From Bog-756 sp963777665 (lineage in GTDB: Bacteria; Actinomycetota; Acidimicrobiia; Acidimicrobiales; RAAP-2): a stretch of 64,000 nt of DNA. This document shows, piece after piece, positions 43,159 through 51,308 of the stretch; positions within the stretch are counted from its first letter, which is position 1, and the number at the start of each line of letters is the position of its first letter. A program made the position numbers and the translations under genes. The DNA is taken from positions 1 through 64,000 of the forward strand of contig CAVZRJ010000008.1 in assembly GCA_963777665.1 (NCBI GenBank), in the 5' to 3' direction. The notes under the pieces were generated by a model. That model worked only from the letters and a program-made list of their open reading frames with translations. It was not told where the DNA came from and did no database searches.

Positions 43159-43827
43159 TCACGAGGCCACCATCCGGTAGCCGGTGCCGCGGACCGTCTC
43201 GATCCGGGCCCCGCATCCCCGGAGCTTGGACCGCAGTCTCCCGACGTGGACGTCGATGGTGTTGGACCCGACGACGTCGGCTTCGTCGTCCCATACGTGC
43301 ACCGCCATCGCCCGGCGGGTGACCACCGACGGGGAGCGGCGGAGGAGGACCTCGAGCAGGCCCATCTCCGTGGCGGTGAGGGAGATCGGGCGCCCACCCA
43401 CCGCGGCCTGGCGCACTGCGGGATCGAATACCAGGTCACCGCACTCGAGCCGGGGTCCGATGCTGACGGACGGCCTCCGTTGCAGGGCCCGCAGCCGGGC
43501 CAGCAGCTCCCCGAAGTCGAACGGCTTGACCAGGTAGTCGTCCGCCCCGCTGTTCAGCCCGGAGATGCGATCAGCGGTGGTGTCCAGAGCCGTGAGCATG
43601 AGGAACGGAACGTGGTGGCCCTGCCGACGCGCCTCGGCGATCACCTCGACGCCGGTCATCCCCGGCATCCGCCAGTCGACCACGGCCACGTCGTAGTCGT
43701 AGCTACGCAGGTAGAGCCCGGCGACCTCCCCGTCGACCACGGCGTCCACGACATAGCCGTTCTCACGGAGGCCCCGCTCGAGGACGGAGCGGAGGCCTGC
43801 ATCGTCCTCGGCGACGAGGACCCTCAC
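43159..43827 (-). CDS. OmpR-family response regulator
   Basis: 222 residues. The receiver domain has acidic pair E7-D8-D9, phospho-acceptor Asp51 (VVDWRMPGMTG) and Lys101 (LVKPFDF). The C-terminal winged helix (about 125-222) contains LTATEMGLLEVLLRRSPSVVTRRAM, NTIDVHVGRLRSKLRG and TVRGTGYRM. It is the likely binder of the three CTTCAT-N6-GTCAGGA sites in this region, an inference from location and site form. It sits between the ferredoxin and the kinase. Confidence 0.93.
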   Translation of the reverse strand: MRVLVAEDDAGLRSVLERGLRENGYVVDAVVDGEVAGLYLRSYDYDVAVVDWRMPGMTGVEVIAEARRQGHHVPFLMLTALDTTADRISGLNSGADDYLVKPFDFGELLARLRALQRRPSVSIGPRLECGDLVFDPAVRQAAVGGRPISLTATEMGLLEVLLRRSPSVVTRRAMAVHVWDDEADVVGSNTIDVHVGRLRSKLRGCGARIETVRGTGYRMVAS

Positions 43828-43936
43828 GTCTGCCTCGACCCGACTCTGGCTGTGTCTGACACCGCCCCCACGGTACCCACCCAGGCTGACGGTTCGATGA
43901 CGGGCCCTTGCCGAGCTCCCGATCGCCCCGATCGGG

Positions 43937-44152
43937 TCAGGTGCCCCGCCGGACCAGGGTCAGCGCCAGGCGTGGACAGCTGGTCACTGCCCGCTCGGCG
44001 TGGTCGAGGAGGTGGTTGGGCACTTCTCCGGGCTCGATGACCGGATACCCCCACGGATCGACCCGGATGCGTTCGGGGAGAAGCTCGGCACACACCCCGG
44101 TCCCGTCGCAGCGGACGGGGTCCACGACGAGGAAGAGGCGCGACCTCCTCAT
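43937..44152 (-). CDS. [3Fe-4S]-type ferredoxin
   Basis: 71 residues from ATG 44152, which overlaps the stop of the preceding NuoF-like gene (ATGA). Cluster ligands are C-D-G-T-G-V-C (C-x5-C) and a late S-C-P (AVTSCPRLAL), the pattern of actinobacterial 3Fe-4S ferredoxins. The PERI-x-V-D-P-W-G-Y-P-V middle is typical. It would exchange electrons with the adjacent NuoF-like domain on the cytosolic side. Confidence 0.86.
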   Translation of the reverse strand: MRRSRLFLVVDPVRCDGTGVCAELLPERIRVDPWGYPVIEPGEVPNHLLDHAERAVTSCPRLALTLVRRGT

Positions 44153-46590
44153 CGGCCCGTCCGCCGGTGGCCGGCGGGGAGGGGGAGGACCGGTCGCTGG
44201 GTGGAGTGGCATGGGCCGCGTTGGAGGTGCAGGCCGGCGTGGTCAGCAAACACCCGCAGGGCAGACCGGACGAACCGGGCCGCGCCGTCAGGATGGGCGC
44301 AGGCGCCCCGGCCCTCGACCAGGTCGCAGAGGGCGGAGATGTCGGAGATGCCGCCGCGCAGTGCCCGGGGCCGGACGGCCAGGGATTCCATGCCTGGAGG
44401 CCAGGGCGTCGAGGCCGTTGACGCAGGGGCCGCACTGGCCGGCGCCCTGGCTCTGGAGGTAGCGGACCACCCGGCTCACCTCCAGGAGTGGGCAGACGTC
44501 GGCGGGGAGAAGGATGACCACTCCGGCGCCGATAGAGGAGCCTTGGTGACGGGCAGCTTCCTCGGTCAGCGGCATGGCCAGGGCCTCAGTGGTGGGGACC
44601 CAGCCACCGCCGTACCCCCCGAGGAGGATCCCCTGCACCGAGCGCTCCGCCCCGGGTGCCAGGGCGAGGATGTCACCAAGCGGGCGCCCAAGCGCTGCCT
44701 CGACGATGCGGGGTTCGGACCAACGGCCGGTGACCGTGAGAAGGGTCGACCCGGGCGAGCGCTGCAGTCCCGACACTCCGGAACCACTCGGCCCCGAACC
44801 GGGCGATCAGCGATGCGTGGGCCAGCGACTCGACGTTCTGCACGAGCGTGGGTCGCCCTGCGGCCCCGCGTTCACGCACCGACCGGAGCGCAACGAACGA
44901 CGGAATGCCCGGATTTTTCCCGTTGATGGTGTTGACCACCGCCGACTCCTGTCCGGCCAGGTAGCTGTCGGGAGCGGTCACCACATCGATGGTGCATGGG
45001 TCGAGACCCCGACGCCGCCGTTCGGCGAGGGCGTGGTCGACCGCCGACCTGGCGAAAGGCGGGGACATGCACGACGACGTCCGGTGCTCCGACGCTGAGG
45101 GCGGCAACGACCGCCCCGTCGAGCACCAGATGGGGAAATCGGGACAGCAGGAGCCGGTCCTTGCCGCTGGCCGGCTCGCTCTCGGAGCCGTTGGCCACCA
45201 CGACCGGCCGGCGCATGCCCACCCGGTGGACGGACCGCCATTTGGTGCCGACCGGAAACCACCCTCCACCCCGTCCGCGGAGACCGCTTCGCTCGATCTC
45301 GTCGATGAATGTCGCCCCCTTCCATCGGGGCAGCACCCCCCACCGCTCGAGGTGCTCGTCGAGCGCGACCGGCTGGCTGGTCGCTGCCACACCGGTGAGC
45401 AGACGGGCGCTCCCGGATGGGGCCGTGACGGAGGACACGGTCGGCGCGGCGGCCGACGACGAGCGGAGCCCCGCCGGCGAGACGGGCAGGGTCACGCGCT
45501 CGGTCCCGGTCACGGTGCCCGCCAGGGCCCCCGAGTTGGGGTCGACCTGGAGGGACATGGTCAGGGTCTCAGGACCGGGAGTCGCCACAGTGGCCACGAC
45601 GGTCCCGCCGTCCAGCGAGGTGACCGGTCCCTGGTACGGACCGAAGGTCACCGAGCCGGAGGTCATGGCGATCCCACCACCCTGGGCGGGGGTCCCGTTC
45701 AACGTCACCGTGAGCGGCGTGGACGAGGGATCCTGCAGCCGCATGGACAGGGTGGCCTGCACCTGGCCCTGGGCGCCGGCGGCCGATGTGGTCTGGGACC
45801 CGGTCAGGTTGTAGGTGAACGGTGCGGTCGGCAAGGTCCCGGCTCCGGCTGACCCGGAAGGGACGGCTGGCGCCGCGCCGGCGCTCTTGCGGGCCAGCTG
45901 GGCGAGGAGGGCGGACGAGGTCCCGGACCGGTGCGACCATCCGGGGCGCAGGGGGCCCACGCTGGCGAAGACGGCGATGGTGAAGACGACGACCACGGCC
46001 CCCACCGATGCGGCGGCGCGCCGGCCGGCACTGAACGTGCGGCCGGTGCTCACCCTCCAGGCCACCGCGGCAATGACCGCGGCGGTGCAGACTGCGTCCA
46101 GGCCGAGGGCAACGGGAAGCGCCGAGTCCGAGCCGCTGCCCAGGCTGTGGAACATGGCGATCGGCCAGCAGAGGTAGGCCAACCAGTGGACGAACCGCCA
46201 CGAGTCGTAGCCGATGCGGTGACGTAGGGCACTCGTGACGAGCACCACCAACAGGAGGTCGAAGGCCAGGGCGCCGAGCCCGACCCAGAGGGGGCGGTAG
46301 GGGGTCAGGAAGGGGAGGAACGCATCGGCGAATCCGATGGGTACGTACCCGTCGCTCACCGTCGTCACCACGTGCAGGGCCACGAAGCCGACGCAGAAGA
46401 GCGAAAGGTTCCGGTGCACACCCTGGGAGAGGAACCGGGGCCACCGCTCGGTGGTCCAGCCGACCGATGCCACCACGCCGAGGACGACGGTGGAGGTCAA
46501 CAGGAGCAGGGCGACCAGTCCGGTCGAGCGGGTCAGGTACCACAAGGCCCTCCCGCCGACGACGGCCACGGGTAGCGCGACGGCGCTCAC
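44149..46590 (-). pseudogene. Ferric-reductase-like membrane domain fused to NuoF-like domain, three frameshifts
   Basis: Starts at GTG 46590, overlapping apbE copy 2. Residues 1-230 form about six helices with heme-type histidines (GVHRNLSLFCVGFVALHVVTT, DSWRFVHWLAYLCWPIAMFHSLG), then an exported beta-rich region with TLTMSLQVDPNSG. After RLLTGV comes a NuoF-like part: SGLRGRGGGWFPVGTKW (NADH/FMN loop), ANGSESEPASGKDR. Frame breaks near 45070, 44755 and 44400 interrupt it. The pieces continue VVNTINGKNPGIP, LVQNVESLAHA, SLBB-like LTVTGRW and the Fe-S motif G-Q-C-G-P-C to C-H-S at the end. If repaired it is one protein of about 810 residues. Confidence 0.75.
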
Positions 46591-47552
46591 TGTGGCACGT
46601 CCGTCCCGTCGGCGGGCCACCCGGCCACGGTCACGACGGTACCGTCGGTCCGGACGAGGCGGGCCGGCAGCCCCACGCCGCCGAGCCATTCTGCGGTGTC
46701 GGCACCCATGATCATGGCGGCGGTCGAGGCGGTGTTGGCGTCGACACACGATCCGGCGGCGACCGACACGGTGCGCCACGGACTGTCGACCGGTCGGCCG
46801 GTTGCCGGGTCGATCAAGTGGTGGGCGGGACGGCCGTCGAGGGTCCAGTGGCGGCGACCCACGCCGGACGTGGCCAGGCCACCGTTGTCGATGGAGACGG
46901 TCGCTTGGGCGTGCGGCTCGCCGCAGATGTCGGCGAGCCCCACGCAGAAGCCGCCGGCAGGAGCCGGGCCGGCGACCGCGATGTCGCCACCCAGCGAGAC
47001 CAGGACGCCGCAGCCGAGTCGGGCGGCAATCTCGCAGGCGGCACGGTCAGCTGCCCAGGCCTTGGCCGTGGCTCCGAGATCGAGCAACGTGCCGGGAGGC
47101 ATCGTCAGCGTCGAGCCCACCGTGTCGAGGACGACCGACCGCCAGCCGGGTACCGGTCCGGCACCCCTGCTGTAGCCGGTGACGTCGGTCTCCATCAAGG
47201 AGAAGTCGCGGTCGTAGCCGATCCGGCACAGGGCCACACCCACGGTGGGATCGACGGCTCCGCCGGTCAGGCGCGCCGCCCGGAGGGCGATACCCACCGC
47301 CTCGCAGAGGTCCGCGCTGACCGCGGCGGGAGTGCGACCGTCGGCGGACTGCTGGAGGAGCCGGACCTCGGAGTCGGCCCGGAACCGGCTGGCCACAGTG
47401 TCGACGCGGTCCAAGATGGCGTGGAGGATCCGGCCGGCCTCCACTACCACTCCGGGGTCGGTGACGAGGAGGTCCACCCGGGTCGACCAAGCCGCTGTGC
47501 GATAGATCGCCAGTGCCGGCGAGTGCTCGGTCGTCGCCGCACCCCTGTTCAC
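46587..47552 (-). CDS. apbE: FAD:protein FMN transferase, copy 2
   Basis: 321 residues from GTG 47552, overlapping both the upstream stop and the downstream start by four bases. ApbE motifs are D-R-V-D-T-V-A-S-R-F-R-A-D-S-E, GATAKAWAADRAACEIAARLG, VSLGGDIAVAGPAP, HHLIDPATGRPVDSPWRTVSVAAGS and DANTASTAAMIMG. The catalytic-region G-G-D-I and H-L-I-D-P-A-T-G are intact and closer to the canonical family than copy 1. Its acceptor protein is not obvious: the preceding gene has only an anchor and linker. Confidence 0.9.
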   Translation of the reverse strand: MNRGAATTEHSPALAIYRTAAWSTRVDLLVTDPGVVVEAGRILHAILDRVDTVASRFRADSEVRLLQQSADGRTPAAVSADLCEAVGIALRAARLTGGAVDPTVGVALCRIGYDRDFSLMETDVTGYSRGAGPVPGWRSVVLDTVGSTLTMPPGTLLDLGATAKAWAADRAACEIAARLGCGVLVSLGGDIAVAGPAPAGGFCVGLADICGEPHAQATVSIDNGGLATSGVGRRHWTLDGRPAHHLIDPATGRPVDSPWRTVSVAAGSCVDANTASTAAMIMGADTAEWLGGVGLPARLVRTDGTVVTVAGWPADGTDVPQ

Positions 47553-47791
47553 GACGAACCGGTCACCACGGGCGCCTGCTGCTGCGTCTGGATGGGAGGG
47601 CTGGTCGGTTGGGTCAGCGACCCGCCCGCACCGGCCGACGAACCTCCGGAAGCACCCGACGAGGAGGAGGGGGCGCCTGAGACGCCTGGACTCGATCCGG
47701 CAGTTCCGGACGTGGCCGGCTGGGCCGAGTGCCCAGGAAGGGCGCGGCTCACGTAGATGCCGATAACCGCTGCGGCGGCGATCGAGCCCAC
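47549..47791 (-). CDS. Small anchor protein with Ser/Gly linker (FMN-binding domain missing)
   Basis: 80 residues from GTG 47791. One helix (GSIAAAAVIGIYVSRAL) is followed only by a Ser/Gly/Pro/Thr-rich linker ending VVTGSS; the stop overlaps apbE copy 2 (GTGA). This is the layout of the first half of the FMN-binding protein at 35209 without its flavin domain. It may be a truncated acceptor or a spacer protein. The frame continues upstream without a start codon. Confidence 0.55.
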   Translation of the reverse strand: MGSIAAAAVIGIYVSRALPGHSAQPATSGTAGSSPGVSGAPSSSSGASGGSSAGAGGSLTQPTSPPIQTQQQAPVVTGSS

Positions 47792-47918
47792 GGCGATCTT
47801 CCTGGAGATCGAGCCGACCCGCTCGAGGCCGGCGTCACGCTGGATCCGGGCGCGTCGGCCGGCCCGTCCGGCCGGATCAGCCCTGGTAGAGATCTGGGAC
47901 GCGTCGCGGCATACCTCA

Positions 47919-47951
47919 AGGGTAAGGAGTGGTCCTGACTAAGACATGAAG
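47919..47951 (-). promoter_or_regulatory. Shared promoter/regulator site, copy 3
   Basis: On the minus strand: CTTCAT, 6 bases, GTCAGGA, 8 bases, TACCCT. It lies about 130 bases upstream of the first gene of the second flavinylation operon and reads towards it. The pattern agrees with copies at 33608 and 37799. Confidence 0.55.
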
Positions 47952-48050
47952 GGCGCATAAGAAGACCGGAAGAAATCGCCCCGAAGGTGCTCTGCGACCG
48001 CCCTGCGGACCCCGCCGGCCACACGACGGTCTCTGCCGGTCCCGCTCGAC

Positions 48051-48731
48051 TCAGTGGGACGGCTCGGTGCTGCCGTATTCGTCGTGCCAGTTCCACCACG
48101 CGTACGGTGGGGTCTGGGGGTAGCCCTCGGGTGAGTCCTCCCAGTCCTCCTGGCGTCCGAGCGCGGTCAGGTCCAGGTAGCTCCAGGTGCTCCCCATCGC
48201 CTCGTCGCCGCGGTTGTTGACGAAGTAGGTGCGGAACACGCTGTCGCCGTCGCGGATGAACACGTTCGTGCCGTGCCACTCGTCCACGCCGAAGTCGGCG
48301 TCGAACCTGTCGGTCATGGTGTACCAGGGCATCTCCCAGCCCATCCGCACCTTCAGGCGCTCGATGTCCGGCTGCGGCGCGCGGGAGGCGAAAACGAGTG
48401 TGGTGTCGCGGACGTTCAGATGGGCGATGTGGGCGACCTGATCAGCTACCAGAGAGCAGCCGGGGCAGGCATGGTCGGGCCAGCCGGAGACGCCGGGTTC
48501 GAAGAATGCGCGGTAGACGATGAGCTGACGCCGGTCCTCGAACAGGTCGAGCAGACTCGCTGTGCCCTTGGCTCCCTCGAACTCGTACGCCTTCTCCACG
48601 GCCCGCCACGGCATCCGCCGCCGCTCAGCGGCCAACGCGTCACGGGCGCCGGTCAACTCCTTCTCCTTCACGAGTAGTCGCAGGCGCGCGGCCTCCCACT
48701 CGTCTGCTGACACGATCGTGGGTATCTTCAT
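48051..48731 (-). CDS. DUF899 thioredoxin-like protein
   Basis: 226 residues. DUF899 features are PTIVSADEWEAARLRLLVKEKELTGARDALAAERRRMPWRAVEKAY, LFEDRRQLIVYRAFFEPG, the redox-type C-P-G-C-S and NVFIRDGDSVFRTYFVNNRG, ending YGSTEPSH. These AhpC/TSA-like proteins often follow ArsR/SRPBCC genes in actinobacteria. Its start overlaps the stop of the upstream SRPBCC gene (ATGA). Catalysis is unproven. Confidence 0.9.
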   Translation of the reverse strand: MKIPTIVSADEWEAARLRLLVKEKELTGARDALAAERRRMPWRAVEKAYEFEGAKGTASLLDLFEDRRQLIVYRAFFEPGVSGWPDHACPGCSLVADQVAHIAHLNVRDTTLVFASRAPQPDIERLKVRMGWEMPWYTMTDRFDADFGVDEWHGTNVFIRDGDSVFRTYFVNNRGDEAMGSTWSYLDLTALGRQEDWEDSPEGYPQTPPYAWWNWHDEYGSTEPSH

Positions 48732-49162
48732 GGCTCGCTCGACGTGTCCGGTCCGGCATCACCACCGGCGGAGGCGACCGCCAGTCGGTCGAGGTAGTGG
48801 TCCCAGCCCTGCGTGTGGTCGGCCACGGCGTCGTCGGGCAGACCCCGGTGCACGAAGCGCACCCTGGTCTTGTTGCCGTCGGGGATCAGCGTGATCTCCA
48901 CCTCCGTCGAGCCGGCGGGGATCGGGTGGTCCGGCTCGTCCCAACCGAAGGTGAACACCACCTTGCGATCGGTCACCACCTCGACGAATTCTCCGACCGC
49001 AGGATGCTTCCCCTGTACGAGCACCCGGTAGGTGCCGCCGACCCGCGGCTCGAGGTCGGCCTCGGTTCCCATCCAGAGGACGTGCTGGGCTGGGTCGGTG
49101 AGGAAGGGGAAGATCGTGGTGGGGCTGGCGTCCATCACGACCTCCCGAGTCAGTTCAGCCAT
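48728..49162 (-). CDS. SRPBCC (AHSA1-like) protein, ArsR operon
   Basis: 144 residues: EVVMDASPTTIFPFLTDPAQHVLWMGTEADLEPRVGG, VVEVVTDRKVVFTFGWDEPDHPIPAGSTEVEITL, RFVHRGLPDD and GWDHYLDRL, the standard AHSA1 pattern. It overlaps the ArsR gene by eight bases and the DUF899 gene by four, so the three form one operon. Ligand unknown. Confidence 0.9.
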   Translation of the reverse strand: MAELTREVVMDASPTTIFPFLTDPAQHVLWMGTEADLEPRVGGTYRVLVQGKHPAVGEFVEVVTDRKVVFTFGWDEPDHPIPAGSTEVEITLIPDGNKTRVRFVHRGLPDDAVADHTQGWDHYLDRLAVASAGGDAGPDTSSEP

Positions 49163-49478
49163 CGGTGGATCCTTTCTCTCGCTCGGCCGATTCGGCCAGG
49201 TACTGCAGACGTTGCAGGCTGTCGGTCCAGTAGTCGTCGAGGAACCGGCGCAGGCGGTCCATCTCGGCGTGATTGGCCCGGTAGAGGCGACGGGTTCCGT
49301 CGCGGCGTTCGACGATCAGCCCGGCCTCACGGAGGACGCCGAGGTGTTGCGAGACCGCCGACCGGGTGACATCGGTGAACCGGTCGGCGATCTGCGTGGC
49401 CGGGAGTTCCTTCGTCCACACCAGTTTGAGGATCTCCCGTCGGCGGGGCTCGGCCAAAGCCCTGAATGCGGTGTCCAT
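49155..49478 (-). CDS. ArsR-family HTH regulator
   Basis: 107 residues. ArsR winged helix: FRALAEPRRREILKLVWTKELPATQIADRFTDVTRSAVSQHLGVLREAGLIVERRDGTRRLYR. There is no Cys metal site, as usual for the SRPBCC-linked group. It should repress its own operon; a perfect 14-bp palindrome lies 18 bases upstream. Confidence 0.92.
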   Translation of the reverse strand: MDTAFRALAEPRRREILKLVWTKELPATQIADRFTDVTRSAVSQHLGVLREAGLIVERRDGTRRLYRANHAEMDRLRRFLDDYWTDSLQRLQYLAESAEREKGSTDG

Positions 49479-49495
49479 GCATTAATATTAGCAAT

Positions 49496-49509
49496 CACTT
49501 ACGTAAGTG
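49496..49509. promoter_or_regulatory. Perfect palindromic operator of the ArsR operon
   Basis: CACTTACGTAAGTG is a fully symmetric 14-bp site, 18 bases upstream of the arsR ATG, next to AT-rich sequence that can hold the promoter. This is the expected place and form for ArsR-family autorepression. Confidence 0.72.
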
Positions 49510-49597
49510 TCAACTTAACTACTCTCGACCGAATGGTCTCGCATCGTCGGTGGGCGGGGTTCGAGAGCCAGGAGCCTCGTTCGAGACAGTCGTCCCC

Positions 49598-50221
49598 TCA
49601 GCCGGGTGGGACCGGTGCCACCGAATTCGCCACCTGCTCGAACGCAGCCGCACCGGCCCGCCAGGTGGCATCGAGGTTGGAGCCCTCTGGATAGCGACGA
49701 TCGAGCTCGAGGATCACCATGCCGTGCGCAAGGGACCAGAGAGCCTGGGCCAAGAAGGGATCGCCGGTGACCACGAACCAGGGGTTCCCGGCCCAGTCCT
49801 CCAACCCTTCCGGCAATCTGTGCCGGGCGAGGAGCCCGCCCGTGGCCAGTCGATACAGGTTCGGATGGGACATCGAGTAAGCGCGGTAGGTGACGAGCAG
49901 GTTCAGGACCGGGGAGTCGTGACCTGGATCGTGCAGGGCCCGATGGGTCGCCTCACCGACGTCGAAGAGGGCGTCCTCGATCAGCAGGAGCTCCAGGTCC
50001 GACTTGCCCGAGAAGTGCTTGTACAGAGACGGGGCCTGGATTCCCATTTCGTCGGCCAGTCGGCGCATCGTCAGCGCATCGGCCCCCTCCTCCTCCAGGA
50101 TTCGCCGCGCGGCAGCGACCGCCTCGGCAACGCGCGTGGAGCGCGTCGCTGGTGCGACCGGGCGATCGAGTTCACCGGGGAGCAGTGATGCTTCTATTGC
50201 GCCGGTTCCCGGCCTCGTCAT
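49598..50221 (-). CDS. TetR-family regulator
   Basis: About 207 residues from ATG 50221. TetR HTH: VAEAVAAARRILEEEGADALTMRRLADEMGIQAPSLYKHFSGKSDLE. The C-terminal domain includes LLVTYRAYSMSHPNLYRLATGGLL, as in WHG/TetR_C_33-type regulators. It overlaps the stop of the upstream YrdB-like gene (ATGA). Ligand unknown. Confidence 0.88.
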   Translation of the reverse strand: MTRPGTGAIEASLLPGELDRPVAPATRSTRVAEAVAAARRILEEEGADALTMRRLADEMGIQAPSLYKHFSGKSDLELLLIEDALFDVGEATHRALHDPGHDSPVLNLLVTYRAYSMSHPNLYRLATGGLLARHRLPEGLEDWAGNPWFVVTGDPFLAQALWSLAHGMVILELDRRYPEGSNLDATWRAGAAAFEQVANSVAPVPPG

Positions 50222-50601
50222 GGTCGGTTTCCCTTCGCAGGCGCGCTCGCGGGAGGTGCGTACTGGCCGAACGAGCGGGTCAGGATTGCGTTGACCACTG
50301 CCAGTGACGCGTAGAGCAGGCCGACAGTGCCCAGCCCTGATGAGACCAGGGCCAAGGCTGCGCTGGCAAAGATCGACAGCTCCACGACAAGGGCCGCAAC
50401 GCCGGCGAGACGCCTCGGGGCTCTCGGGGCCAACAGGCGGGACCATGCCACGATGGCCACCAGCGGAGCAGCCACAGCCAGCAACGTTCGTAGGGCGACC
50501 GATGCGTTGATGGACGCTCCCCAGTAGCCCAACGAGGCAAACGTGGCCAACTCGACACAGAATCGCAGTCCGAGGTTGACTGCGGCGACGGTCCGTGGCA
50601 C
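50218..50601 (-). CDS. YrdB/DUF2568-like membrane protein
   Basis: 127 residues with four helices (LGLRFCVELATFASLGYWG, LRTLLAVAAPLVAIVAWSRLLAP, VAALVVELSIFASAALAL, GLLYASLAVVNAILTR). The sequence matches DUF2568 (YrdB), small membrane proteins of unknown role. Co-translated with the TetR gene that follows. Confidence 0.8.
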   Translation of the reverse strand: MPRTVAAVNLGLRFCVELATFASLGYWGASINASVALRTLLAVAAPLVAIVAWSRLLAPRAPRRLAGVAALVVELSIFASAALALVSSGLGTVGLLYASLAVVNAILTRSFGQYAPPASAPAKGNRP

Positions 50602-50688
50602 TCCGACCGTCCGGCAGTCCCTGGTCGATGATCAGGTGCGCGTGCGTGGCTCCGAGCCACCAGCGCGCGGCTGTCCGTCGCGTCCATC

Positions 50689-51146
50689 TCAACTCCCTGC
50701 GTCCGAGAGGACGAAGACCGGGTGGCTCGAGAGGATGCGCTGAACGTCGGCCTCGTCCGAGTCAGCAGTCACGCCATCGAAGAACATGCCAACTTCCATC
50801 CTCCACCGACGCAGGTAGGCCCGCAGCACCGGCGATTTCTGTCGGCCAATTCCTGCACCGAAACCTCCTCGCGCCGCCGACCCAGGACGAGTGCCAACCG
50901 ACCGCCATTGGCGCGCACGTTCTTCACCCACTGCCCTTCGCCTCGAGGCGACACCAGGTAGCGGTGCCCGTCCAACTCGAGAAGGTTGACGGGAGTCCGC
51001 CGAGGGATCCCGCTCGTACGCCCCTGGACTTCCAGGATCCGGCTTCCCCACACGCTCACGCCGATGTGCATCATCATGACCACAAAGGGATTCATGAGTT
51101 TCCTCACCAGCATCCCGGGCTTGCGATAGTGCACTGACTGGTCCAT
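50689..51146 (-). pseudogene. F420-dependent nitroreductase-like (Ddn family), frameshifted
   Basis: From ATG 51146 (MDQSVHYRKPGMLVRKLMN): MMHIGVSVWGSRILEVQGRTSGIPRRTPVN, Y-L-V-S-P-R-G-E-G-Q-W-V-K-N-V-R-A-N-G-G, the deazaflavin-dependent nitroreductase pattern. After ELAD near 50850 one base is missing; the other frame continues S-P-V-L-R-A-Y and EVGMFFDGVTADSDEADVQRI to 50689, giving about 150 residues when joined. This family uses F420H2 in actinobacteria. As written only a truncated protein is made. Confidence 0.8.
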
Positions 51147-51308
51147 GCCGTGTCTCCTCTCCGGCGAGCCTCAACAGAGGCTAACAATGTTAGCCATTAT
51201 GGCTTACGTTGTTAGCTTCGTCAACCCCCACCCCGCACGCACGTGAAGGTCGCCCGGTCTGAAGCGTTCGGTGTTCCGAGCGCGTGGCCCGCGCCACCTC
51301 ACCGCCCC

